Of a stretch of 64,000 bases of DNA, positions 1 through 8,992 are shown one piece after another. The stretch covers positions 1,116,001 to 1,180,000 of the forward strand of contig CBDBKU010000002.1 of NCBI GenBank assembly GCA_965206775.1, read 5' to 3'. The notes below the pieces were generated by a model. That model worked only from the letters and a program-made list of their open reading frames with translations, was not told the origin of the DNA and did no database searches. The stretch's first letter is position 1, and the number at the start of each line of letters is the position of its first letter. The DNA is from VXMF01 sp965206775 (GTDB lineage: Bacteria > Acidobacteriota > Terriglobia > Bryobacterales > UBA6623). A program made the translations under genes and the position numbers.

Positions 1-2
1 GG

Positions 3-671
3 GAGCTAGCCGAAGCGTGCGGGCGCAAGGCGCTCGGACTCCTCCTCTCGTATTCCTACGCCGCCGACTGGCGTCATCCGTATTTCTACCCGCCGGAGAC
101 ATCTCGCACGGGCTGGCGGGGATCCCGACCGGACTACGACGAGCCGCAGGTCGAGTACCGCTTCGAGAAGGACGAGGATTTCCTGCACTACGTGCGCTTC
201 GCGCACAGCCAGCTGCAGGAGATTGCCTACCGCTACCCGTCGCTCGCCGGTATCCGCTTGGAGCCCTTGGCCGGCTATCGGTCCCGTCCTGACCTGTTCC
301 CCGTGGGGCAGACCTATTCCATCCTGCGCGAGGCTCGGCCCGAAGCTCTCGTCAGCTTCGGCCTCGGCGCGAACGGGGACGAGGACTTTGCAACGGCGGA
401 AGAGGAGTTCACCGATTCGCCCGAAGGAAGTCTCGAGCCGGCCGAGACGAGCGGCAAGCCGGTAGAGACCAGCCTTCCCTTGCGGATGTTCGGCTCCCAA
501 GACCGGGCCGCTGGGCGGCCCCGGACAGCGGCGGAACTGCTCGAAGCGCTGCAGGGCGCATCGGCTCGCGGTGCAAACCTGCTCCTTCGCGCGGAACTTC
601 TCCCCGACGGATCGCTGGATGCGCGCGACGAGCGAACCCTGGTCGAACTCGGGAGCCTGCGAGACGCGTAG
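3..671 (+). CDS. GH29-like alpha-L-fucosidase family protein, 5' end cut by window edge
   Basis: Only the C-terminal ~222 residues are present; the reading frame is already open at the left edge and stops with TAG at 669-671. Two blocks recall GH29 fucosidases: an early SYSYAADWRHPYFYPPE-type segment and a late block containing ARGANLLLRAELLPDGSL, which resembles the GGNLLLNIGPxxDG signature near the end of the catalytic barrel. In the middle, AGIRLEPLAGYRSRPDLFP sits where I expect the strand carrying the catalytic Asp (usually WxDG or WLDP); here it reads RLE, so the usual nucleophile looks replaced by Glu. A second GH29 gene lies at 34090-35724. Family call from motifs; activity uncertain because of the substitution and missing N-terminus. 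Confidence 0.72.
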   Translation, partial: ELAEACGRKALGLLLSYSYAADWRHPYFYPPETSRTGWRGSRPDYDEPQVEYRFEKDEDFLHYVRFAHSQLQEIAYRYPSLAGIRLEPLAGYRSRPDLFPVGQTYSILREARPEALVSFGLGANGDEDFATAEEEFTDSPEGSLEPAETSGKPVETSLPLRMFGSQDRAAGRPRTAAELLEALQGASARGANLLLRAELLPDGSLDARDERTLVELGSLRDA

Positions 672-696
672 CTGGCGACGCGTCTCGCCCCTCCGT

Positions 697-1725
697 CTAC
701 GCGACGAGCGCCTCGGCGCTTCTGGCCCCGTAAAAGCTGTACCAAGGCGTGGCCTGTTCCAGGCGCTTGTTGATGTGCCCGATGTTCTCGACTCCCTTTT
801 CGCTGAGCCAGTCCTCGAGCGCGGCAACGCCCTGTTCGCAGTAGATCGGAATCGCGTCCTGCCACGTCGCCCGGCCGCATAGCACTCCGGAGAAGCGGAC
901 GCCGGCCTCGTCCGCCCATTCGAGCGACTCGGTGAAGACTTCGTTGGTGACGCCGGCGCTGAGATAAATGAACGGCCTCCCCGCAGCCTCCGCCGCGGCG
1001 CGGAAATGCTCCAGCACCTCGGCCTTCGAGTACGCGCTCTGCCCCTCGCAGGCTCTCGAACCGGCCGCGAACTTCATGTTGACCGGAACCTCCACCTTCA
1101 GGACATCGACCCCGTACCTGTCCTTGGAGAACTCGCGCATGCTCTCGGCGACAATTTCCGGCTTGCGCTTTGCGAACTCCAATCCCTTCTCGTTGCCGCC
1201 CTCCGAGTCGTAGCTGACGAACTCGAGAAAGAACGGCAGGTCGTTAGCCGCGCACTCGTCCCCGATCCTCTCGATAAACGCGTGCTTGACCTCGTTGACC
1301 CTGGAGTCGTCGAAGGGTGTGTAGTAGAGGAGGATCTTGACGGCGTTCGCGCCCAGGGCTCCGATCCTCTTGACGGAGAGCTCGCCGATCAGGTCAGCGA
1401 AGCGGCCGGGCTGCGTATTGTCGTACCCGCTCTTCTCGTACGAGAGCAGCAGTCCGGCGTTTGTCGAACGCGCTTCGGCACCCGGCAGGCCCCAGATCGG
1501 GTCCAGCAGGATCGCGCTGGCGTGGGGGGTGAGCACCTTCGAGACGCTGAGCTTGAACTCGCTCATCATCTCGTAAGTGACTTCTCCTGGGTCGATGCCC
1601 TTGCCCTTGGCGATCGCCTTCTGCAACGAGCCGCGCTGGTCCATAGCGGCTGCCCCAATGATCCCGCTTTCGGTGGCGAGAGCTTGCAGGTGCGCGCACT
1701 TGGCGGCTGAGATTCGGGTGCTCAT
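697..1725 (-). CDS. Tagatose-bisphosphate aldolase (LacD-like class I aldolase)
   Basis: 342 residues, close to the usual LacD length. Members cleave tagatose 1,6-bisphosphate to dihydroxyacetone phosphate and glyceraldehyde 3-phosphate through a lysine Schiff base. Visible marks are AAMDQRGSL near residue 27, LLDPIWGLPG around 73-82, and DVLKVEVPVN around 207-216, whose Lys (about residue 210) aligns with the LacD Schiff-base lysine as I remember it. The ATG at 1725 is preceded by AGAGGA with good spacing, which supports this start. The gene converges with the GH29-like gene (25 nt apart). No other tagatose-pathway genes are near, so the true substrate could be another ketose bisphosphate or sulfosugar. 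Confidence 0.85.
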   Translation of the reverse strand: MSTRISAAKCAHLQALATESGIIGAAAMDQRGSLQKAIAKGKGIDPGEVTYEMMSEFKLSVSKVLTPHASAILLDPIWGLPGAEARSTNAGLLLSYEKSGYDNTQPGRFADLIGELSVKRIGALGANAVKILLYYTPFDDSRVNEVKHAFIERIGDECAANDLPFFLEFVSYDSEGGNEKGLEFAKRKPEIVAESMREFSKDRYGVDVLKVEVPVNMKFAAGSRACEGQSAYSKAEVLEHFRAAAEAAGRPFIYLSAGVTNEVFTESLEWADEAGVRFSGVLCGRATWQDAIPIYCEQGVAALEDWLSEKGVENIGHINKRLEQATPWYSFYGARSAEALVA

Positions 1726-1765
1726 GAATCCTCTTTCTTTCCCGGGACCGGCCCCCCGGACCTTG

Positions 1766-2749
1766 TCAAATGGCTACGGACGAGTCCGCCGACAACGAAT
1801 TCGATTTCTGGAAATAGCGTTCGGCGACTTCGATGTCGGCTCGGATCTGTTCCCTCAGCGACTCGGCGGACGGGAACTTGCGCTCATCCCGGATCTTCCG
1901 TAGAAACCTCAATTCTATCGCGTCCGGAGGCGTGCCTTCCATGGTCCCGAGCAGGAACGTTTCGACAGTGCGTTTGCGGCCATCGAAGGTGGGCCGCATG
2001 CCTACGTTGGTGACGGAATCGCGACAGGTGTCCTGGCCGGGCAGCAGGGTTGCGGTCACGTAGACTCCATCCGCCGGAAGAACCTGGCTCTCGGGGACGA
2101 GGTTGAGCGTTGGCACGGTCTGCCGCGATCCGATCCCGTCGCCGCTAACGATCGGCCCGCGCAGGCAGAACTCTCGGCCAAGCAGGTCGCGCGCTTGCTC
2201 AACGAGGCCTTGCCCCAATAGCTGCCGCACCCGGGTGCTGCTCACGGCGAGACCGCCAACAGACACGGTCCCTGCGAGCGTGACATCGAAGCCGAAGTGC
2301 GCACCGAGACTTCGCAGCGTAGCCACGTTTCCGGCCTGTCCGCGGCCGAACCGGAAGTTCTCGCCGACGATGACGTGCCTTGCGTTGAGCTTCGCGACCA
2401 AGACCTGCTCAGCGAATTCCCGCGGCGAGAGTTGCGACAGCTGGCTGGTGAAGGGCAGCACCGCGACCCAATCGATACCCTGCTCGCGGATCAGCTCGAT
2501 GCGCTGGCCGATGCTCGTGAGCGCCTTCGGAGCGTGCTCCGGCGAGACGATCTTGAGCGGGTGCGGGTCGAATGTAAGCGCAACCGACATGATGGAATCA
2601 GATCGCGCCGTATCGGCGGCGGCGCGCAGGATCCTCCGGTGCCCGACGTGAACGCCGTCGAAGTTTCCGATCGTCACCGAGGTGGCGCCGATGCCGCCTG
2701 GAATCGCTTCCAGTCCTCTCCAGATTGCTGTCATTCCCGTCTCATCCAT
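1766..2749 (-). CDS. ribF: Bifunctional riboflavin kinase / FAD synthetase
   Basis: 327 residues, normal for bacterial RibF. It makes FMN from riboflavin (C-terminal kinase) and FAD from FMN (N-terminal adenylyltransferase). The N-terminal nucleotidyltransferase motif NFDGVHVGHRRIL is at about residues 28-40, and SSTRVRQLLGQG follows near 170. The kinase half shows the IGSRQTVPTLNL flavokinase motif (usual form GxPTxN) and a C-terminal KIRDERKFPSAESLREQI segment. Two in-frame ATGs are possible (2749 or 2734); neither has a clear ribosome site. The 5' end overlaps the upstream MBL hydrolase stop by 8 nt, suggesting co-translation. Confidence 0.95.
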   Translation of the reverse strand: MDETGMTAIWRGLEAIPGGIGATSVTIGNFDGVHVGHRRILRAAADTARSDSIMSVALTFDPHPLKIVSPEHAPKALTSIGQRIELIREQGIDWVAVLPFTSQLSQLSPREFAEQVLVAKLNARHVIVGENFRFGRGQAGNVATLRSLGAHFGFDVTLAGTVSVGGLAVSSTRVRQLLGQGLVEQARDLLGREFCLRGPIVSGDGIGSRQTVPTLNLVPESQVLPADGVYVTATLLPGQDTCRDSVTNVGMRPTFDGRKRTVETFLLGTMEGTPPDAIELRFLRKIRDERKFPSAESLREQIRADIEVAERYFQKSNSLSADSSVAI

Positions 2750-3539
2750 TCACGGCGATCCTGAGGCCGTCATAGGCGAGCGACACGCCGTCCGGCAGCT
2801 GGCGATCCGTTTCCTCGTGAGGCAGTTCGTGGCAGACGTGAGTGAAGAACGCGCGTTCCGGCCGGACCCGCTTGACCCAGGCGAGCGCTTGCTCGACCGT
2901 TGAATGCATCGGATGGGGCACGTGGCGCAGCGCGCCCAGGAAGAGCACGTCGAGGCCTTGCAGCCATGGAAGGGACTCGGGCGGAAATCCGGTCTGGTCG
3001 GTAACGTACGCGGCCCTGCCAAAGCGGAACCCGAGGATTCGCTTGGGCCCGTGGTGAACTGTGAATGGCTGGAAACGCATGCCGAACAAGTCGATCGGGC
3101 AGCCGTCCGCAATTGTTCGCCCGTCAAGGCGCGGGACTCCGCCGGGGTGAGAGCCCTCGCCGGCGAATCCGTAGGGGAAAACCCGGAGCAACGATTTCAT
3201 TGTCGGCTTCGAGGCATACACGGGAATGCGATCCCTCCGCCCGTAGTTAAACGGACGCACGTCGTCGAGGCCCATGATGTGATCCGCGTGATCGTGCGTG
3301 TAGAGGATCGCGTCCAGGCGGCGCAGCCTCGCGCTCAGTGCCTGTTGCCTGAAGTCGGGCGTCGTATCGACCACCACGTTCCGCTCGGTTCCGTCCGACA
3401 CGAAGCGAACCAGGACCGAAGGCCTCAGTCGCCGGTCGCGCGGGTCCTCGGACGTGCAGACACGGCAGCTGCACCCGATGGTCGGAACGCCCACGCTGGT
3501 TCCCGATCCGAGAACCTCGATGCTGCATCGGGTGGGCAT
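2742..3539 (-). CDS. MBL-fold metallo-hydrolase (PhnP-like)
   Basis: 265 residues with the metallo-beta-lactamase metal motif THDHADH at about residues 81-87 and later His residues (VHH near 140, THVCH near 238). The N-terminal LGSGTSVGVPTIGCSCRVC block is typical of the PhnP/cyclic-phosphodiesterase branch: its Cys residues match the structural zinc site of PhnP-like proteins, which open cyclic phosphates such as phosphoribosyl 1,2-cyclic phosphate. No phosphonate genes are nearby, so the substrate is not known. First gene of a two-gene unit with ribF; transcribed divergently from the ATPase at 3651. Confidence 0.85.
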   Translation of the reverse strand: MPTRCSIEVLGSGTSVGVPTIGCSCRVCTSEDPRDRRLRPSVLVRFVSDGTERNVVVDTTPDFRQQALSARLRRLDAILYTHDHADHIMGLDDVRPFNYGRRDRIPVYASKPTMKSLLRVFPYGFAGEGSHPGGVPRLDGRTIADGCPIDLFGMRFQPFTVHHGPKRILGFRFGRAAYVTDQTGFPPESLPWLQGLDVLFLGALRHVPHPMHSTVEQALAWVKRVRPERAFFTHVCHELPHEETDRQLPDGVSLAYDGLRIAVNG

Positions 3540-3650
3540 GAAGCCGGTCGCGTGGCGGCATTCCCGCCGGTCGCGCCCGCAGGCGCCTCCCCAATCTTAC
3601 TGCGGTTCCCTGATTCCGCTCGAAAGCTGCAAGCTATGCTGGTGGAGAGA

Positions 3651-4250
3651 ATGTACCTGAAAATCCTCAGCCACCCGGTATTCGTGAACCTTAACTTCCA
3701 CATGCCGATGATCGTCGACCTGTCGCACCCGCTGATCATGCTGGAGGGCGAGAACGGGTCCGGCAAATCCACGCTCCTGCACTCGATTTACTACGCCTTG
3801 AGAGAGGACGACGTCGAGAACTACGTCTACAGGGTCGACAAGCGGCAGGTAGAACTGGGCAAGGTTCTGCTGTTTGACGCGGAGCAGCACAATCCTCGCA
3901 ATGACCCCTCTCTTTACGAAAATGACTCCAAGATGCAGGAGTTCCTGATGACGGCGAGCCACGGGCAGGTCATGCTCTCGCTGTTTCGCGATACCTTCCC
4001 GCAACTTCCCGACGGTTCGGTGCTCCTGCTTGACGAGCCCGAAATGGCGCTCTCGCAGGCGAACCAGCGACGCGTTCTGAAGATGCTCAAGGAACTCGTC
4101 GACCAGAAGCACTTCCGCATCGTTGCGGCGACGCACTCCCCGCAGCTGCTGAACGCGCCGGAAACCTACATCATCAACCTCGACCGGCATGTCAATCGCA
4201 ACGTGACGACCGGTCCGCTTGGGGTGGAAGGGGCGTCGACCATTCAATAG
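3651..4250 (+). CDS. Small AAA-family (ABC-type) ATPase
   Basis: 199 residues from the ATG at 3651, which has GGTGGAGAGA immediately before it; an ATG at 3636 would add five residues but lacks a ribosome site. Walker A GENGSGKST lies near residue 35 and Walker B VLLLDEPEMALS near 127, followed by the ATHSPQLL switch motif, all as in predicted ATPases of the COG3910/AAA_21 type. There is no TOPRIM nuclease domain and no transmembrane segment. Such solo ATPases have no firmly known role. It stands alone between divergent and convergent neighbours. Confidence 0.82.
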   Translation: MYLKILSHPVFVNLNFHMPMIVDLSHPLIMLEGENGSGKSTLLHSIYYALREDDVENYVYRVDKRQVELGKVLLFDAEQHNPRNDPSLYENDSKMQEFLMTASHGQVMLSLFRDTFPQLPDGSVLLLDEPEMALSQANQRRVLKMLKELVDQKHFRIVAATHSPQLLNAPETYIINLDRHVNRNVTTGPLGVEGASTIQ

Positions 4251-4284
4251 CCCGGCCGGCTCTTTGCGAGTTTCCCGGAGCCGC

Positions 4285-5763
4285 TCAATCGAGCCCCAGC
4301 GCAAGTTCCACCAGCGTCGCCACGCCCGCACCGCTCGGGCCGACCGGCGCGTGCGGCAGCGGCGCCTCGTACCAAGCCGTTCCCGCGATATCGAGGTGGA
4401 CCCAGGGAGTGTCACCGGCGAACTGCTCCAGGAATGCTGCAGCAGTAACAGCCCCTCCCCAGCGCGGCCCGATATTCGCCAGATCGGCGACAGGGCTTTC
4501 GAGCAGAGCCGTGAATTCCTCGCCCAGCGGCATAGCCCACATCTTCTCCCCGGCGGCCTTTGATGCCCCGAGGACGCGACCGCTCCAAGCTTCGTCGTTG
4601 CCGAACAGTCCGGTGTGATTGACGCCGAGCGCGACCATGATCGCTCCAGTGAGCGTCGCCGCGTCCACTAGGTGGGTGCACCCCTGGCGCTTGGCGTAAG
4701 TGAGCGCGTCTGCGAGGATCAACCGGCCTTCCGCGTCCGTGTTGAGCACTTCGACCGTCTTGCCGGACATGGTCGAGACGATGTCTCCGGGGCGTTGCGC
4801 CGCGCCGCCGGGCATGTTCTCGACGGACGGGATCACAGCTGTTACGGCGACGCTCGGGCGGACCGCCGCGATAGCCAGCATCGCGCCGACCATAGCCGCG
4901 CCGCCAGCCATGTCGGACTTCATCAGGTGCATGTCCTTCGGCGGCTTCAACGAAATTCCCCCCGTGTCGAACGTCACGGCCTTGCCCACCAGCCCGAGGT
5001 GAGCGCTTTCCTCGGCCGGGGTGTCGTCCGGGCGGTAGCGCAAGACAATCGTGACGGGCTCGTGGACGCTCGCTTGAGCGACGCCGAGCAACGCTCCCAT
5101 TCCAAGGGCCCCCATCTCGTCTCTGTCGAGCACCTCGCACTCCAGGCCGGCTTCCTCGGCCAGTTCGCACGCACGCTTGGCGAGAACCTCGGGCGGCAGG
5201 AGGTTGGCGGGCTCGTTCACCAGTGCGCGCGCCCGATTCTGCGCATCCGCCGTCGCAACGGCGCGGTCCAGTGCGTCCTGGCTCGCTCCGGGTGCCGAAA
5301 TCGTCACGCTCTCGAGCGACGATTCCTTGCGGTCGGAACTCTTGTGAACGTCTGGCTCGTAGTCCGCCAGAGCGATTCCCTCGACGAGCGCCCGCACTCC
5401 GGCGTCCGCTTCGGCGCCATACGGGATCAGGATCGCCACGCTCCTGGCACCTGTGGTGCGCAGCCGGCGCCACGCGCTCCCCGCGCAGTCGCGCCAGCGG
5501 GCGGGCATCAGCCTGCTCGGCGATCCGCAGCCTGCCAGCAGCAGTCTTGCCGCGCGCGCGCCAGCAGGGCGGTGGACAACCGCGGCGGATTGGTACTTGC
5601 CGCGGAATTCCCCCCGACCTGCCATCTCGCCAGCCAGGCCGCCGGTGAGCGAGTTCCAATACCGAATGCCCGGAAGCTGGTCTCCGTCCCCTTCGTAAAC
5701 GAATCCGATCGCGACATCCGCCTCGATGCTCTCGAGTGCGGCATCCGTGAGCTTGAACTGCAT
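4285..5763 (-). CDS. pepA: Leucyl aminopeptidase (M17, cytosol aminopeptidase)
   Basis: 492 residues from ATG 5763 (a TTG at 5778 is in frame but less likely). M17 enzymes are two-metal aminopeptidases that remove N-terminal residues from peptides in the cytoplasm. The catalytic domain is complete: KAVTFDTGGISLKPPKDMH contains a metal-binding Asp, LMKSDMAGGAA follows, and the M17 signature NTDAEGRLILADALTYA carries Asp, Glu and the catalytic Arg. A weak N-terminal M17 domain precedes it. Usual length for the family. Convergent with the ATPase gene (34 nt apart). Confidence 0.95.
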   Translation of the reverse strand: MQFKLTDAALESIEADVAIGFVYEGDGDQLPGIRYWNSLTGGLAGEMAGRGEFRGKYQSAAVVHRPAGARAARLLLAGCGSPSRLMPARWRDCAGSAWRRLRTTGARSVAILIPYGAEADAGVRALVEGIALADYEPDVHKSSDRKESSLESVTISAPGASQDALDRAVATADAQNRARALVNEPANLLPPEVLAKRACELAEEAGLECEVLDRDEMGALGMGALLGVAQASVHEPVTIVLRYRPDDTPAEESAHLGLVGKAVTFDTGGISLKPPKDMHLMKSDMAGGAAMVGAMLAIAAVRPSVAVTAVIPSVENMPGGAAQRPGDIVSTMSGKTVEVLNTDAEGRLILADALTYAKRQGCTHLVDAATLTGAIMVALGVNHTGLFGNDEAWSGRVLGASKAAGEKMWAMPLGEEFTALLESPVADLANIGPRWGGAVTAAAFLEQFAGDTPWVHLDIAGTAWYEAPLPHAPVGPSGAGVATLVELALGLD

Positions 5764-5827
5764 GAATCTATGCACCAATCATGGCACAGCACCTGGCCAG
5801 GCCCATTGGCGGTAAGACCCCGGGGCG

Positions 5828-7042
5828 CTACTCCGCGGCTCCTGTTTGCTGGCGGTCAGGCATGCCGCGGTAGGCGACGGCCGCAAGCGCCAGGTATGCG
5901 CCAAGGACCTCGCTGTCGCCCAGCGAAACGTCGAAGCAACTGAGGATTGCGATCGCGAGCGTGCCGCAAACGCCCGCATGCAACAGGAAGCGCCGGTCGT
6001 CGCGCCGATCGGGTAGCGACAGCAGCCCGCGACGCATGTCGACGAGCACCTGTCCGAACAGCCAGAGGACGATCAGGGCGGCCGGGATGCCGCGCTCGGC
6101 GGCGTAGTGCACGTAGACGTTGTGCAAGTGCCCGTAGAAGCCTGCGGGCAGCTCCCGCACATCGTCCGGCTGATACTCGGAAAACAGCGGGCCGGCACGC
6201 TCCGGGCCGACGCCGAGCAAGGGGCGTTCGGCGATCATATTGAGGCCGGTCCGCCACATCACGATCCGGGCTTGATTCGCTCCGGGCCGTATCGAGCGCA
6301 CGCGCTGCTGCAGCGCTTCCGGCGCGGCTAGGTACGCGCCGGCGAGCAGGACCGGGACAGCCAGTAAGGCTCTCGGCCTCTTGATCGCTAGCAGGTAGGC
6401 TCCGCCGGCCAGGAGGGCCAGCCACGCGCTTCGCGTAAAGCTGAGAAGGAGGGCGGCCGTGATGATGACGCCCGCTCCGACCCAGATCCCCGAACCTCGG
6501 CGCCGCTCGGCGAACACTAGGTAGCAGGCGAGCGTGAGCAGGACCAGCACGGACGCTTGGCTGAAAGTCATCCAGTGGCTGTAGAAGCCGGTGACGCGGT
6601 CATCCACGTAGAGGCGGTAGAAGTTGCCGTCCAGCGCTCCCGCCCGAACGGCTGCGCCCGCGAATTGAGCGCATGCCAGCGCGCACGCGCCGAGCACGAC
6701 CACGAACCACGCCTCCGTCGCGCGCCGGCATGCGTCCGCCGACCGGAAGGCGGTGTAGGCCAGCGGCAGCATCGCGAAGACAAAGAACTTCTTGACCTGC
6801 GGCAGGGCGGCGACCGGATCGTCGGAGGCTGCGGCGGAAACGAGAGTCCAAGCGATGAGTGCCGCCAAAGGCCAGACGATCGGCGGAAACCGCACCTTCG
6901 ACGGCTTGACAAGAAGCAACGCGAGGCCAACCGCAAGAATGGAGTGGGCGAGCGCGATCGACGCGAGGTTCGCGGCAGTCGCGCCGAAGGCCGCCCCGGC
7001 GATCCACCTGTTCCACCTGGCACGGTCGCAAGTTAATGTCAC
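5828..7042 (-). CDS. O-antigen ligase / Wzy-like membrane protein
   Basis: 404 residues starting with GTG at 7042. It is strongly hydrophobic with about ten predicted membrane segments and a long periplasmic loop containing AERPLLGVGPERAGPLF and HLHNVYVHYAAERGIPAALIV, which match the Wzy_C/WaaL signature including the catalytic-type His in the loop. Members join polymerised O-antigen or other glycans to a lipid carrier or lipid A-core. No other lipopolysaccharide genes are adjacent, so whether it is a ligase or a polymerase cannot be decided from context. Confidence 0.85.
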   Translation of the reverse strand: MTLTCDRARWNRWIAGAAFGATAANLASIALAHSILAVGLALLLVKPSKVRFPPIVWPLAALIAWTLVSAAASDDPVAALPQVKKFFVFAMLPLAYTAFRSADACRRATEAWFVVVLGACALACAQFAGAAVRAGALDGNFYRLYVDDRVTGFYSHWMTFSQASVLVLLTLACYLVFAERRRGSGIWVGAGVIITAALLLSFTRSAWLALLAGGAYLLAIKRPRALLAVPVLLAGAYLAAPEALQQRVRSIRPGANQARIVMWRTGLNMIAERPLLGVGPERAGPLFSEYQPDDVRELPAGFYGHLHNVYVHYAAERGIPAALIVLWLFGQVLVDMRRGLLSLPDRRDDRRFLLHAGVCGTLAIAILSCFDVSLGDSEVLGAYLALAAVAYRGMPDRQQTGAAE

Positions 7043-7082
7043 GATATCCTGTCGACGCAGGTTCCAGCCTAGGGAAGCGATC

Positions 7083-8036
7083 TCACTGGAGCGCGGTCCA
7101 AGCGGCTTCGTATGGGGCTAGGTCGGGCCAGGAGCCGTTGAGAGTATCTAGGAAAGCCTTGATGTCGGCATGGTCTCGCTTCGTCAGTCCTAGGGGGTCG
7201 AGCTCCGTCTCGCCGAGCGCGCCCGTCTTGGGCTCGTTGTAGAACTCGAGCACCTCGTCGAGGGACTGGAAGCGGCCGTCATGCATGAACGGCTCGCGTC
7301 CCTTCCAGTTGCGGAGGGACGGGGTCTTGAACGCTCCTAGGTCATAGTCGTCCGCCGAGACCTCGAAGCGACCTGGATCGGCCGGAGTCCCCGTGCCGAT
7401 GTTGTGGAACATGCCGTCCGTAAAATTGGGTCCGAAGTGGCAGGTGGCGCATTGCCCGCGCGTGAAGAAGATCATACGACCGCGTTCCTGCTCCTCGTCG
7501 AACACCGTCCGATCCCCCTCGAGCCACTTGTCGTAGAGCGCCGGTCCCGTCAAGAGGTTCCGCTCGAATGCGGCGATAGCCCGCGTGATCGCCTCGATTG
7601 TGATTTCGTCGATGCCGGCCTTCGCGAATGCCTGCAGGTAATGCGGCTCTGCGCGGACTCGCCGAGCCGCTTCCTCGTGGGAGAGGTCCATCTCGATCGG
7701 ATTCTCGATCGGCCCCTTGGCCTGCTCTTCCAGCGAACCGGCGCGACCGTCCCAGAAGAAGTACTCGGCGCTCGCCAGGTTGACGACGGTCGGCGCGTTC
7801 CGCGGCAGGATGTCTCCGTAAGCCCCCTCGCCGAGGGCTACGCCCGACTCGAAGCCCTTCTCGGGATCGTGGCAGGTTCCGCAGGATGTATTGCGGGGAG
7901 CCGATAGAAGGGGATCGAAGAAGAGCTTCCATCCAATCGCCGCGAGAGCGCCTGCGTCTCCACTCGCGGCAAGGGCGGGCTGGATCGCCGCGACCAGCCC
8001 CAGTGCGAGCGTAGGCCAGCGCATGCCCCTAGTCAT
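7083..8036 (-). CDS. MauG-like dihaem cytochrome c peroxidase
   Basis: 317 residues with an N-terminal signal sequence (hydrophobic stretch ending near AALAAS, about residue 25) and two c-type haem sites: CGTCH near residue 53 and CATCH near 195. The bacterial CCP/MauG layout is recognisable (FFDPLLSAPRNTSCGTC, PRNAPTVVNLA, FMHDGRF, FKTPSLRN). Periplasmic oxidoreductase; MauG relatives perform oxidative protein modification, CCPs reduce peroxide. Two ATGs are possible: 8036 overlaps the preceding gene by 8 nt, 8024 leaves a 4 nt gap. It is the last gene of an operon with a YVTN propeller and a binding protein, which hints at a role beyond peroxide removal. Confidence 0.93.
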   Translation of the reverse strand: MTRGMRWPTLALGLVAAIQPALAASGDAGALAAIGWKLFFDPLLSAPRNTSCGTCHDPEKGFESGVALGEGAYGDILPRNAPTVVNLASAEYFFWDGRAGSLEEQAKGPIENPIEMDLSHEEAARRVRAEPHYLQAFAKAGIDEITIEAITRAIAAFERNLLTGPALYDKWLEGDRTVFDEEQERGRMIFFTRGQCATCHFGPNFTDGMFHNIGTGTPADPGRFEVSADDYDLGAFKTPSLRNWKGREPFMHDGRFQSLDEVLEFYNEPKTGALGETELDPLGLTKRDHADIKAFLDTLNGSWPDLAPYEAAWTALQ

Positions 8037-8988
8037 CCAGCACGACGCCCCAAGGCATTTCGCCGGTCGGGATCGTCTTGATCTCTTTCATTGCTTCGGT
8101 GTCGACTACGGAGAGCGTGCCGTCCGGACCGTTGGCGGCGTACAGCCGTGTGCCGTCACGCGACAGAGCCAAGCCCCACGTGCGGACTCCCGTGCCGACA
8201 GTGCCGCGCAATTCCAGCGTCTCCGGATCGAGCGCGGCGACCGCGTTGCCGCGGCCGAGCGACACGTACAGCCGGTCGCCGCCCGGGCTGAGCAGGATCC
8301 CTTTAGGCTTGACGCGCGGATTGATCTCGCGACGGAGCCGACGGTTGGCCGTCACGATGCGGTTCGTCGCGCGGTCCACCTTCGAGACATGGCCGGCCAC
8401 CTCGGACGTGACCCAGAAGAACTTCCCGTCAGGGCTGAAGGCCACCTCTCTCGGCCTCGCTCCCACCAGGACGTTTGCGACCATCTTGTTTTCCGAGACG
8501 GAGATGATGTGCACCATGTTGGACGACTCGCTCGTCACCAGCACCTGCTTCCCGTCGGGACTGATGCCGACTCCCTCCGGCTCCAGACCCACCTTGATCT
8601 CCGCCAGGATCTTGCCGGAATCCGGGTCCAGGGCGGTGGCGAGGCCGTCGTCCTCGTTCGAAAGGTAGATCGTGCCGTTCGGATGGACGGCGAACGCTTC
8701 GGGATCCGAGCCGGCAGGGATCTTGCGCTCCAGCTCCAGAGTGGCCATGTCGATCACGCCGATGGCGTTCTCGTTGCCCAGCGCCACGTACACCTTCGCG
8801 CGATCCGGGCTGAAGCCGATCCCGCGCGGCCGCCCGCCCACTTCGATCGTCTTCTCGACTCTGTCGCTCCGGCTGTCGATCACCGTGACGGAATCGCTGG
8901 CCTCGTTCGTGACGAAGAGCCTATGGGTCGGCTCGGCGATGACGTGCGGAAGGGGAAGCAGGAGGACTGCGGGAATAAGTCGAAGCAT
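8029..8988 (-). CDS. YVTN-type seven-bladed beta-propeller, PQQ-catabolism-associated type
   Basis: 319 residues from ATG 8988, beginning with a signal peptide (MLRLIPAVLLLPLPHVIA). The body is a run of about 40-residue beta-propeller repeats: RLFVTNEASDSVTVIDSRSD, KVYVALGNENAIGVID, TIYLSNEDDGLATALD, RLYAANGPDGTLSVVD. The sequence style matches the PQQ-dependent-catabolism-associated propeller family (TIGR03866 as I remember it). Likely a periplasmic binding or scaffold protein. It begins 4 nt after the upstream binding-protein gene stops and is followed by the MauG-like gene, so the three form one transcript. Confidence 0.85.
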   Translation of the reverse strand: MLRLIPAVLLLPLPHVIAEPTHRLFVTNEASDSVTVIDSRSDRVEKTIEVGGRPRGIGFSPDRAKVYVALGNENAIGVIDMATLELERKIPAGSDPEAFAVHPNGTIYLSNEDDGLATALDPDSGKILAEIKVGLEPEGVGISPDGKQVLVTSESSNMVHIISVSENKMVANVLVGARPREVAFSPDGKFFWVTSEVAGHVSKVDRATNRIVTANRRLRREINPRVKPKGILLSPGGDRLYVSLGRGNAVAALDPETLELRGTVGTGVRTWGLALSRDGTRLYAANGPDGTLSVVDTEAMKEIKTIPTGEMPWGVVLDD

Positions 8989-8992
8989 TGCG

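Noticed and set aside
6..827. Long minus-strand open frame over the GH29-like gene and the aldolase end
   Set aside because: Arg/Gly-rich composition with no family resemblance; it mirrors the plus-strand GH29 fragment whose frame has clear motifs.
2904..3650. Upstream in-frame extension of the small AAA ATPase
   Set aside because: It runs antisense through the MBL hydrolase gene, and the ribosome site lies at 3644-3650 before the ATG at 3651.
4256..4283. Hairpin between the convergent ATPase and pepA genes as a terminator
   Set aside because: Six-base stem with a 15-nt loop and no T-tract; too weak to claim.
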